From assembly GCA_023228995.1 (NCBI GenBank), contig JALOAD010000029.1, positions 1 to 25,534 on the forward strand: 25,534 bases of DNA, written 5' to 3'. This DNA comes from JALOAD01 sp023228995 [NCBI: Candidatus Muiribacterium halophilum]. Its GTDB lineage: Bacteria; Muiribacteriota; Muiribacteriia; Muiribacteriales. The notes under the pieces are model-generated. The model had not been told where the DNA came from, ran no database searches, and worked only from the letters and a program-made list of their open reading frames with translations. Both the position numbers and the translations under genes were made by a program. The first letter of the stretch is position 1, and each line of letters opens with the position of its first letter. Below, piece by piece: positions 9,138 to 16,439 of this stretch.

Positions 9138-9257
9138 GCTAACTCTGTTTAACTAATATATGCTCAAACTTGTACATCCATGTTTTTAATATATCTATTA
9201 AAAAACATGGATGTAGTGCTTAAAAAGCACTCATTGTATAAGTTAAACAGAGTTAGC
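9138..9257. ncRNA. Nested inverted-repeat element, candidate three-way-junction RNA
   Basis: Outer arms GCTAACTCTGTTTAACT (9138-9154) and AGTTAAACAGAGTTAGC (9241-9257) are a perfect 17-base inverted repeat. Enclosed are a perfect 15-bp hairpin (TACATCCATGTTTTT at 9173-9187 with its complement at 9201-9215) and a 6-7 bp hairpin (AGTGCTT at 9215-9221 with AAGCACT at 9225-9231). After a 2-base bulge, a TATA:TATA pairing extends the outer stem. All helices are mutually compatible, giving a closed three-way junction of about 120 nt. There is no U-tract at either end, so it is not a simple terminator, and no target-site duplication was seen around it. Strand is undetermined. Alternatives are a small mobile or repeat element, or a replication or packaging site. 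The pairing is seen directly; the RNA nature is inferred. Confidence 0.5.
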
Positions 9258-9300
9258 ACAACTTATATATGTCTATAATTTTATATTTTTACAAATATAC

Positions 9301-9328
9301 AAAAAGATTTGCTATTGCATAAATCTTT
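9301..9328 (-). terminator. Terminator of the sigma-factor gene
   Basis: On the minus strand AAAGATTT (9328-9321) pairs with AAATCTTT (9310-9303) across a 10-base loop and runs into a T5 tract (9305-9301). It starts 9 bases after the sigma-gene stop. The stem is A/T-rich but perfect. Confidence 0.6.
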
Positions 9329-9337
9329 CTTATATTT

Positions 9338-9946
9338 TTATCTATACATTTGATTTATTAATGTAAATTCTTTTTCTGTTGATTTAATTAATAATTGTCT
9401 ACCCATCCTAATTCTACTTTTTAATGAGCTTAGATTTAGATTTAATATTTCTGCTATTTCTTTATATGACATTTTTTGTATTTCTCTCATTTCAATAACT
9501 TCTTTATATGGTTTTTTCAAAGAGTTAATATGTTTTATCATGATATCTGCTTTCATGTCATATATATCATTCATGTTCATTTCATAATCATCTGTCTTGA
9601 GAAAATCTTTCATAGTTGTTCCCTCTCCATCATACTCTACATCTAATGATACTGTTTTTTTATCTACTTTTAATTCTTGTAATGCAATGTTTTTAGCTAT
9701 AGTGAATAACCATGTTGAAAATTGAGATTTTTCTTTATCATATTTATCTATTTTATCAAAAGCAGTCATAAATGAGTCTGTTGCTATATCCTCTGCTTTG
9801 AATTGATCATTACATATTTTATTAGTAAAATATACTAACTTTGGGTAATATTTAGTGTATAATACTACGAAATCTTTACCAGTTCTTTCCTTAAATAATT
9901 GTTCTTGTTCATTGAATAAAATTGTTTTCTTTTCTATTTTTTGCAT
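9338..9946 (-). CDS. ECF-like RNA polymerase sigma factor
   Basis: A 202-residue protein with the two core domains of extracytoplasmic-function sigma factors. Region 2 spans about 25-93 (LYTKYYPKLVYFTNKI, then AEDIATDSFMTAFDKI, then FSTWLFTIAKNIALQELK, the -10 melting and recognition part). Region 4 spans about 135-190 (PYKEVIEMREIQKMSYKEIAEILNLNLSSLKSRI, the helix-turn-helix for the -35 element). Region 3 is absent, as expected for ECF. The ~40-residue acidic linker (DVEYDGEGTTMKDFLKTDD) is family-typical in length. No anti-sigma gene is adjacent, unlike many chromosomal ECFs, which suggests control by expression timing. It has its own host-type promoter at 10029-10058 and a terminator, so it is probably monocistronic. 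Inferred role: steering host RNA polymerase to phage middle or late promoters. The sigma assignment is firm; the regulon is unknown. Confidence 0.92.
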   Translation of the reverse strand: MQKIEKKTILFNEQEQLFKERTGKDFVVLYTKYYPKLVYFTNKICNDQFKAEDIATDSFMTAFDKIDKYDKEKSQFSTWLFTIAKNIALQELKVDKKTVSLDVEYDGEGTTMKDFLKTDDYEMNMNDIYDMKADIMIKHINSLKKPYKEVIEMREIQKMSYKEIAEILNLNLSSLKSRIRMGRQLLIKSTEKEFTLINQMYR

Positions 9947-10019
9947 AATTTATTATAATTTTTAATATTTATTACTTTTTGTGAAAAAATAACATATCTA
10001 TATATTAATATGTTTTTCT

Positions 10020-10049
10020 TTTGTTATACAAATATACAAAAATATTTTG
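10020..10049 (+). promoter_or_regulatory. Possible divergent promoter overlapping the sigma promoter
   Basis: On the plus strand TTTG (10020-10023) and ATATTTTG (10042-10049) are also 18 bases apart; the -7 box keeps TTTG but loses the leading TA. The pair interleaves with the minus-strand promoter, and the whole is bracketed by an imperfect inverted repeat, CTTTTGTTATA (10018-10028) and TATACAAAAG (10051-10060). It could drive the methyltransferase gene at 10187. Weak match. Confidence 0.3.
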
Positions 10050-10058
10050 ATATACAAA
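10029..10058 (-). promoter_or_regulatory. Bacteroidota-type promoter of the sigma-factor gene
   Basis: Read on the minus strand, TTTG (10058-10055) and TATATTTG (10036-10029) are separated by 18 bases, near the phylum consensus TTTG-N(19-21)-TAnnTTTG. Transcription would start near 10022, about 75 bases before the ATG at 9946. Confidence 0.65.
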
Positions 10059-10070
10059 AGAAAATTTAAC

Positions 10071-10110
10071 AAAAAGGAAAATATTTATTAAATTAATTTT
10101 TTTCCTTTTT
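10071..10110. promoter_or_regulatory. A/T-rich hairpin in the divergent intergenic region
   Basis: AAAAAGGAAAA (10071-10081) pairs perfectly with TTTTCCTTTTT (10100-10110) around an 18-base loop containing the palindrome AAATTAATTT (10090-10099). It lies between the divergent sigma and methyltransferase genes and ends in a T5 run in the plus direction, so it could act as an attenuator in the methyltransferase leader. Only two G:C pairs, so stability is low. Confidence 0.3.
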
Positions 10111-10186
10111 AGAAATCAATATTATATAAAAAATAAAAATTAATTTAATAAGTAAAAACATATGATATAAAAAATATATAAAAAAT

Positions 10187-11182
10187 ATGAAAGATAAAAT
10201 TAAATTAGGTCAATTTTATACAAAAAGATCACAATATATAATAGGTAATTTAATAAAAGATTTAGATAAAAACAAAATAGTAGTAGAACCATTTTGTGGA
10301 GAAGGTGATTTATTGATATTTGAAAATGAATATGAAATTTATGATATAGATCCTAAAATAGATAATTGTATAAAAAAAGATACCTTAAAATATCCTCCAG
10401 ATTATACACATAAACTAGTAGTGACTAATCCACCATTTTTAGCAAGAAATAAAAATAAAAATAAAGAATTATATGACTTATATAATGTAAGTGATTTATA
10501 TAAAGCTGCAATTAAAAGTATAATGACTTGTGAAGGTGGTATATTAATAATACCATTAAATTTTTTCAGTGATGAGGATAATGATATAAGAAATATATTT
10601 TTTAATAGATTTCAAATAATTCAATTGAATATCTTTGAAGAAACAGTTTTTGATGATACTTCATATACAATATGTTCTTTTTCTTTTAAGTTAAAAGAAA
10701 ATAATGAAAATATAAGTGAAATAAAATGTATATTTTATCCTAGTAATGTGAAAAGAGTATTTACAATAGATAAGAATAATGGTTGGAAAATAGGTGCAGA
10801 ATTTTATAATTTGATTAATATTAAAACAAATATTAAAAGATTAAGAATTGGTGGAATTCCTAATTCTAATTTATTTTTAAGATGTATTGATACTGGTTCT
10901 ACAAATGGACGAATTTCATTATCTATAAATAAAAACCATTATTATGGTAAGGAAACAGATAGATCATTTGCAACATTAGTTTTAGATAAGGAATATACTA
11001 TTGAACAAGAGGAAATTATATGTAAACACTTTAATGAAATATTGGAAAATTATAGAAATAAATATAATTCAATGTTTTTAACTAATTTTAGAAATTCTAC
11101 TTCATCTTATGCTAGAAAAAGAATATCATTTGATGTAGCATATAAATTAATTGAATATATAATAAAAAAAGAAGGCTTTTAG
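10187..11182 (+). CDS. N6-adenine-specific DNA methyltransferase (solitary)
   Basis: A 331-residue class I SAM-dependent methyltransferase. It has the N-terminal LGQFYTKRSQYIIGNLI typical of gamma-type and Eco57I/TaqI-like enzymes. SAM-binding motif I is VVEPFCGEGDLL at about 33-43, with the acidic end of strand 2 at YDIDP (about 52-56). The catalytic motif IV is TNPPF at 80-84. Beta-rich strands GGILIIPLNFF (around 124) and SYTICSFSF follow. The C-terminal part (TGSTNGRISLSIN and beyond) probably carries target recognition. No restriction endonuclease is nearby, which fits a phage orphan enzyme that modifies its own DNA against restriction. The stop codon sits inside the loop of its terminator hairpin. 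The target sequence cannot be read from the protein, and an RNA or protein substrate is possible but less likely given NPPF. Confidence 0.82.
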   Translation: MKDKIKLGQFYTKRSQYIIGNLIKDLDKNKIVVEPFCGEGDLLIFENEYEIYDIDPKIDNCIKKDTLKYPPDYTHKLVVTNPPFLARNKNKNKELYDLYNVSDLYKAAIKSIMTCEGGILIIPLNFFSDEDNDIRNIFFNRFQIIQLNIFEETVFDDTSYTICSFSFKLKENNENISEIKCIFYPSNVKRVFTIDKNNGWKIGAEFYNLINIKTNIKRLRIGGIPNSNLFLRCIDTGSTNGRISLSINKNHYYGKETDRSFATLVLDKEYTIEQEEIICKHFNEILENYRNKYNSMFLTNFRNSTSSYARKRISFDVAYKLIEYIIKKEGF

Positions 11183-11192
11183 TCTTCTTTTT
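11166..11192 (+). terminator. Terminator at the end of the methyltransferase gene
   Basis: AAAAAGAAG (11166-11174) pairs with CTTCTTTTT (11184-11192) over a 9-base loop that contains the TAG stop at 11180-11182. The A-run on the left side makes it usable on the minus strand too. Confidence 0.7.
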
Positions 11193-11251
11193 AGTTATCT
11201 ACAAAATGTCTTAGATTACCATCTATTTCTTTAATCATAATTAATTAAAAC

Positions 11252-11281
11252 AAAAAAAGGATGATGAAAACATCATCCTTT
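11252..11281 (-). terminator. Rho-independent terminator of ligA
   Basis: Read on the minus strand, AAAGGATGATG (11281-11271) and CATCATCCTTT (11266-11256) form an 11-bp perfect stem with a TTTT loop, followed by an uninterrupted T7 tract ending at 11252. It lies 17 bases past the ligA stop. Confidence 0.9.
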
Positions 11282-11298
11282 ATAATATACCTTATTTA

Positions 11299-13143
11299 CT
11301 ATAAACCTAATTCAGTTCTTAATTCATCTAAGGTTAAGATAGTGATCCCAAGGTCCAAAGCTTTTTGGAATTTTGAACTTGAAATATCTTTCGATTTACA
11401 AATTAGGTGAGATGTATTTTTACTTACAGATGAAGTAATTTTAGCACCTTTACTTTGTAATAATGTTTGTGTTTCAACATCACGAACACCTGTATAGACA
11501 TATACTCTATCTAAATATTCATTTGATGTATTTTCTGTATCTTTTTTACTTTTTATTGTTATTAATGGTGAAATTTCTTCCATAAATTGAGTAAAAGCAT
11601 CATAATTGTCAATATATATTTTCGCCGATATATTAGCAAAACCTTCAATTGCTAAAATATCCTCCATTTTAGGTTTACCCTCTAAGTTATCTAATAAAAC
11701 TAATTTCTTTGAACCTAATCCATTAAAAATGCCACTAGCATGTTTTAATTTAGACATTTCCACATCTTTTACAGATTTTCTAATAGCATTGTAAACAATT
11801 TCAGCTTTTCTTTCTCCAAAACCTTCTATTTTCAATAGATCTTTTTCTGTTAATAATAGAATATCTTTGATAGTTCTATATCCACCATTCCATAATTGAG
11901 CAATTATACCTTCTGAAAAATTTTCAGCACCTAAAATTTCAAAAAAAGCACTAATTCTTTTCAATTGTTGAGCTTCAGTAACATTAACTGTCATCAATTC
12001 TACTTTATTATCATTCCATTTTAATTCTACTCCTTTTATTGTAGGTATTTCAAAACCATTACCACTATGGATTACTTGAATTACTTTTGGTATAACTTGT
12101 CCAGACCTAGTAATTTTAACTCTACTACCTATACCAATATTTAAGTCTTGACAATATCTTGCATTACATAAAGTAACACGACTTACAGTTACACCATCTA
12201 AATTGATAGGTTTTAATATACCAACTGGTTTTAATAAACCTTGTTTACTGATTGTCCATTCTATATCTATAATTTCTGTTTCTAAACTTTCAGAAAATAT
12301 TGAATTTTTGTATGCTCTGGCATAAGCAGGATTGTTATTAGTTTCTCTGCCTAATTTTTTTTGTAATTTTAGGTCATTTACTTCAAATATGATACCATCT
12401 ATTTCATATTCATTTTTCCATTTTTCATAGAATTGAATTAACATATCATCATTTAAGTCAGCAATAGTACATATATAATAAGGAATTTTTACTTCTTGAC
12501 CATTGTTTAAGTTATCTAATAATTCAGATTTTTTAGTAATTGTATCATCATTTGGAATACCACCATATTTAATATATTGACAGTCTTTCAAAGACTCATT
12601 TACATCATCACTATTTAATAATCCAGCTACTAAATTACGAGGATTTGCAAATTTAGTAGCATATTTATCATTAAATATTTTTTTAGACATGATAATTTCA
12701 CCATATGTATACTTAAAGATATTATTCTTAGCTAAGTGATTGGAAATTAATTTATAATGTTCATTTGACTTTTGTCCTATTTTACCATCACCTCTTGTGA
12801 AAGCTTCTTCTGTATCTTCAATAACTACAAAAGATAAACCATCTAACTTAGGAGTCAAAACAATTTCAGTATCAGATGTTATATTTTTCAACCTAGCATA
12901 ATCAACAATTTCTTTTGAAGTTTTCAATTTATTCATACTATACATAGGTATAGGTAATTGAGCTTTTCTTGTGTCTGAAATAACCTCATAACCAATGTTA
13001 TTTAGTAAATCATTATCAGGATCTAACAATGATAATTCGGTTATTAGAGAATCCCACTCAGTATCACTAATTATAGCTTCACCTGTTCTATAAGCTATAT
13101 TAGCTTCCTTAATCTTATTAATTAAAATATTTAATTCATTCAT
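11299..13143 (-). CDS. ligA: NAD-dependent DNA ligase LigA
   Basis: A 614-residue ligase that joins nicks using NAD+ as AMP donor. Domain Ia is at residues 1-75 (YRTGEAIISDTEWDSLI; normally the YY NMN-binding motif). The adenylation domain has the catalytic Lys99 in TPKLDGLSF, then TRGDG at 116-120, GEIIM near 148, FANPRNLVAGLL near 165, and IDGIIFEVN and LGRETNNNPAYARAYK further on. The OB-fold (LLKPVGILKPINLDGVTVSRVTLCNA) has Cys where most LigA have His (TLHN). The four-Cys zinc finger expected after IPKVIQVI is missing: the segment GVELKWNDNKVELM has no cysteine. Helix-hairpin-helix repeats follow (LLKIEGFGERKAEIVYNAI), then a C-terminal BRCT domain (RVYVYTGVRDVETQ..., GAKITSSVSKNTSHLICKSK). 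The length is below the usual ~670. It has its own consensus promoter and terminator. It probably serves phage replication and repair. Confidence 0.95.
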   Translation of the reverse strand: MNELNILINKIKEANIAYRTGEAIISDTEWDSLITELSLLDPDNDLLNNIGYEVISDTRKAQLPIPMYSMNKLKTSKEIVDYARLKNITSDTEIVLTPKLDGLSFVVIEDTEEAFTRGDGKIGQKSNEHYKLISNHLAKNNIFKYTYGEIIMSKKIFNDKYATKFANPRNLVAGLLNSDDVNESLKDCQYIKYGGIPNDDTITKKSELLDNLNNGQEVKIPYYICTIADLNDDMLIQFYEKWKNEYEIDGIIFEVNDLKLQKKLGRETNNNPAYARAYKNSIFSESLETEIIDIEWTISKQGLLKPVGILKPINLDGVTVSRVTLCNARYCQDLNIGIGSRVKITRSGQVIPKVIQVIHSGNGFEIPTIKGVELKWNDNKVELMTVNVTEAQQLKRISAFFEILGAENFSEGIIAQLWNGGYRTIKDILLLTEKDLLKIEGFGERKAEIVYNAIRKSVKDVEMSKLKHASGIFNGLGSKKLVLLDNLEGKPKMEDILAIEGFANISAKIYIDNYDAFTQFMEEISPLITIKSKKDTENTSNEYLDRVYVYTGVRDVETQTLLQSKGAKITSSVSKNTSHLICKSKDISSSKFQKALDLGITILTLDELRTELGL

Positions 13144-13172
13144 ATTATAATATATTATACTTAATTATTTTG

Positions 13173-13204
13173 CAAAGATAATACATTTTCAAATAAAAAT
13201 CAAA
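13173..13204 (-). promoter_or_regulatory. Bacteroidota-type promoter of ligA
   Basis: On the minus strand TTTG (13204-13201) and TATCTTTG (13180-13173) are spaced by exactly 20 bases, a full match to TTTG-N(19-21)-TAnnTTTG. The expected start is about 13166, some 23 bases before the ATG at 13143. Confidence 0.85.
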
Positions 13205-13267
13205 TTATGTATCAAAAATATAAAGAGAAAGGAAAAATTAATATATAATAAAAATCAATTTAATAAA

Positions 13268-16200
13268 ATGGCTCAAAGTTCATTCCCAGCTGTAGCAGAT
13301 CAAATTATATCATTTAATAAAAATATAATAGAAATATTAGGTAAAATAGATGCATTGACTACTACAGAAGATCAATCTATTAATATGTCGATCTATGATA
13401 ATAATGGTAATCTTAAAACATTTGCTATACCATCTTTCAATTCATTAAAATCTGAAATTGATAGACTGAATAATAATATTAATTCATTATATAATATAGA
13501 TTCATCAGGATCTCTTATACAAACATCAAATTTAAATAAATATAAAAAAATAATTACAGTAGACTTAAATAAAGAACCTAATGCTATAAATTCAATTGGT
13601 ATTGTTAATTCATTCAAAGCAACAAACAATTGGTTTTTTGATAGTCTTATGAGTCCCATGATTTCAGTTGAATTAGATTTAACTAATCAAGTGGAAAATA
13701 ATGTAAGAAAGATATTATCAAGACGTTATATATTAAACTTTGAAAAGACAGAATCTGGTGACCTTACCACTAATGGACAATCAGCATTAAATAGTTTTAA
13801 TTTAAATTTTAGAAATAATGCTGGAATTAAAATAGAAGATTTTGAAAATTGGCATAGAACTACTTATGGTTTAGTAGATGGTGATAATCCAAATTTTGAT
13901 GAAGAGATATTTGATTTACAACCACATGAATTACAATATGATGGTGTGTTTAGTGTACTTGGTATTCAAGAAGATAGGTTAAATAAGAAGTTATGGTATG
14001 TTTTAGATACTTTAACTTATTTAGTAAGAGATACAAATAGTACAAAACAATTATCTATTGATTCAGAAGTTATTATTAATAAAGATCAAACATCAACTAG
14101 ATATAAAGTATTAGAAATTTCCACATCAGAATCAAATCCAAGAGTTAGATTAGAAAGAGTAGAGGGTAATGAAGCTATACCAGTTGGTATAGGTACTTTG
14201 AAAATATATTCACCTATTTTATATAATAAAAAAGTTAGAATTAGTATTGGATACAACGAAAGAAATATTATATTTGTTAAAGCAATTAATGCAGATATGA
14301 ATTTAGTATCAAGAAATTGGAGTTTAGGTTCTGGTTTCTGGACCAATGATTTATTATTAGAATCAGATTCTGTTCATAATGGGTTATCTATGGAGCAATT
14401 TTATACTAATTTTGTATATGATTATGGTATAGCGATTAAAGATATGGTTTCTAAAAAAATACCAAATTCTTTAGCAGTAACACCAGAAAGTCCAACATTG
14501 AATATTGATAATTTTAAGGTAGTTCAGATTAATAAACATTTAACTGATATACCTGATTCTAATATAATTAAACAAAAACATAATCAACAGTTAACTTTAG
14601 AATCTGAAATAAGACAAATACAAGAAGCATTGATAGATAAAAACACTAAATCAAAATTTGTAAAATTTGTATCAGAATCAGATAAAAAACAATTAAAATT
14701 AGAGATTGATGAATTATCTAAAAGAAAAGATAGTAAATCAAAATTATTATCTAGTTTAAGTACTGAAATTATAACATTATCTAATAATCCTAAATTTAAG
14801 GTTAGTCCTAAATTTAGATTGAGAGGGTTTTGGACCATACCATCAGCTGTAATTACCAATTCAACTAAACCTCAAGAGATAGTACAATTTAGAGTACAAT
14901 ATAGATATTTAAGCAAAGATGGTTCAGAATCTTCTGTAGAAGTTTTTAATGTAGATGATACTAATAGAAAAGGAGCTTATTCAAATTGGATTGAATATAA
15001 AACAGATGCAAGAAAAAGAACATATAATAAAGGTACTGGTGAATATATGTGGGAAATAGAAGATATTGAAAAGGCAGATACTCCAAATATAAATCAAGTT
15101 GATATTGCTATACAAGCTAATGAAAAAGTAGAATTTAGAGTAAAATCAATATCTGAGGTAGGTTGGCCTGATTCACCAATTGAATCAGATTGGTCCAATA
15201 TTTTAACTGTGGATTTTCCAGATGAATTGAGCAATGTACTTAATGAAAATGATTTTATATTAAAATCAGCTACTTCAGAAGAATTGAAAGTTAAAGTGAA
15301 TAATGAATTGACATCAAAGGGATTGGATGAACATTTGTCTGATACTATTGTAGTTAATAATTTAACATATCATCATAGTTCAGATAAGATATTATCTGGT
15401 TTTAAAGATAATAATGGTGTTTCTATTGATTTGTATATGTATCTTAAATCATTACAAGATAGAATAACATCATTAGAAGAAAAGATAATGAGAGTTAAGG
15501 GAGAATTGGAAGTTGTTATCTATCGTAATAATCAAGAATTTATAATATCAAATGGAAGTGAAACTATATTTAATATAGATTGTGAAGATTATTTAGATAC
15601 ATTTATATCTTCAACTCAAACAGGTAGAGTGTATAGCAATGATATTTATGTAATTAAAGATTTTGCAATAAAGATTAATAATAAATCAATTAGTTCACCT
15701 TTGGGTATTTTATCTAATAGAACATATTTACAAAATCCTAATGTATATAATACTAGTGTTCCTCAAACATTTTGGGTTAATGAACAAGATGAATTAATAA
15801 CTTCAGAAATTAATGCACAAGGACAATCAAGAACACAATTAGATAATCAATTTATTTGGATGGTTAATTATGATTCAGTTACTGAAACCTCAGTTAGTAA
15901 ATTATCCGAAAATATTGGAAATTCTTTTATTACTAAAGGTAGCAATTCTCTAACTGATGTACTATCTTCAAATAATTATAATTTAGGATTTAATGATACA
16001 AGTATATTAAATTTCATAGGAAATAATAAATCTTTATTGGATCCATCTAAGTGGATAGATGTTAATTCATCAATATCTTCTACCAATAAACTATTAACTA
16101 CTATACATCCAGTGGTTCAAAATTTAGAAGTGATTACAGAAACAAATAATGATAAAGTAAAAACAATAGAAAATTCAAAATCTATCACTATACCATTGAA

Positions 16201-16429
16201 TATATATTTCAAAATGAATGCTTTAGATAATAATCAAAAAGGTACTAATTATAATTACATTAATTTGAATAATTCAAATAAAACTATAAAACATATTAAA
16301 AAAGTTAAATTTTTCTTAGAAAATGAATCAGATAATAGACCTTTTGTATTTTCTATAAAATTTAACATAAATAGAAGTAAAGTTATAATTAAGAAAACAA
16401 CACAAGCAATAAATACAAATATAAAATAA
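13268..16429 (+). CDS. Large tail/baseplate-type structural protein with FN3-like domain
   Basis: A 1053-residue protein, not recognised by name. The N-terminal ~250 residues start MAQSSFPAVADQIISFNKNI and include a short coiled stretch (SEIDRLNNNINSLY). A coiled coil spans about 430-505 (EIRQIQEALIDKNTKSKFVK..., QLKLEIDELSKRKDSKSKLLSSL). It is followed by a fibronectin-III-like region at about 510-655, with a closing RVKSISEVGWPDSPIESDW typical of FN3 domains in phage tail proteins. A second coil lies at about 720-745 (LYMYLKSLQDRITSLEEKI). The C-terminal third is beta-rich. No enzyme motif, signal peptide or membrane segment was found. It opens a run of three structural genes and is followed after 10 bases by the next gene. 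Position, size and domain types suggest a baseplate or tail-tip component; this is inference. Confidence 0.7.
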   Translation: MAQSSFPAVADQIISFNKNIIEILGKIDALTTTEDQSINMSIYDNNGNLKTFAIPSFNSLKSEIDRLNNNINSLYNIDSSGSLIQTSNLNKYKKIITVDLNKEPNAINSIGIVNSFKATNNWFFDSLMSPMISVELDLTNQVENNVRKILSRRYILNFEKTESGDLTTNGQSALNSFNLNFRNNAGIKIEDFENWHRTTYGLVDGDNPNFDEEIFDLQPHELQYDGVFSVLGIQEDRLNKKLWYVLDTLTYLVRDTNSTKQLSIDSEVIINKDQTSTRYKVLEISTSESNPRVRLERVEGNEAIPVGIGTLKIYSPILYNKKVRISIGYNERNIIFVKAINADMNLVSRNWSLGSGFWTNDLLLESDSVHNGLSMEQFYTNFVYDYGIAIKDMVSKKIPNSLAVTPESPTLNIDNFKVVQINKHLTDIPDSNIIKQKHNQQLTLESEIRQIQEALIDKNTKSKFVKFVSESDKKQLKLEIDELSKRKDSKSKLLSSLSTEIITLSNNPKFKVSPKFRLRGFWTIPSAVITNSTKPQEIVQFRVQYRYLSKDGSESSVEVFNVDDTNRKGAYSNWIEYKTDARKRTYNKGTGEYMWEIEDIEKADTPNINQVDIAIQANEKVEFRVKSISEVGWPDSPIESDWSNILTVDFPDELSNVLNENDFILKSATSEELKVKVNNELTSKGLDEHLSDTIVVNNLTYHHSSDKILSGFKDNNGVSIDLYMYLKSLQDRITSLEEKIMRVKGELEVVIYRNNQEFIISNGSETIFNIDCEDYLDTFISSTQTGRVYSNDIYVIKDFAIKINNKSISSPLGILSNRTYLQNPNVYNTSVPQTFWVNEQDELITSEINAQGQSRTQLDNQFIWMVNYDSVTETSVSKLSENIGNSFITKGSNSLTDVLSSNNYNLGFNDTSILNFIGNNKSLLDPSKWIDVNSSISSTNKLLTTIHPVVQNLEVITETNNDKVKTIENSKSITIPLNIYFKMNALDNNQKGTNYNYINLNNSNKTIKHIKKVKFFLENESDNRPFVFSIKFNINRSKVIIKKTTQAINTNIK

Positions 16430-16439
16430 ATTAAAATAA

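Larger units (their letters stand above)
9020..9337. other. 318-base intergenic region between convergent genes
   Basis: No supported protein gene. It contains a palindrome plus direct repeat of TTGTACA (9049-9066, third copy 9170-9176), a long nested inverted-repeat element (9138-9257) and the sigma-gene terminator hairpin (9301-9328). A minus-strand TATATTTG lies at 9292-9299; its upstream -33 element is poor (TTTATG instead of TTTG). If that box is active, it would transcribe the structured element on the minus strand from about 9285. On the plus strand a TAAATTTG lies at 9129-9136, also without a good -33 box. Confidence 0.6.

Noticed and set aside
9138-9257. Reading the nested inverted repeat as a MITE or insertion-sequence remnant
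   Set aside because: No target-site duplication flanks the 17-base arms and no transposase fragment lies inside; not excluded, but the nested compatible stems fit an RNA better.
9265-9300. Plus-strand promoter resembling the paralog promoter (shared TATATGTCTA)
   Set aside because: It lacks both the TTTG upstream box and the final G of TAnnTTTG, and the gene that follows is on the other strand.
9020-9337. A tRNA gene in the structured intergenic region
   Set aside because: There is no cloverleaf with a T-arm GTTCRA motif or 7-base anticodon loop; the stems are too long.
11191-11238. Minus-strand 15-codon ORF (MIKEIDGNLRHFVDN) between the two terminators
   Set aside because: It lies just downstream of the ligA terminator without a recognisable promoter and is too short to judge.
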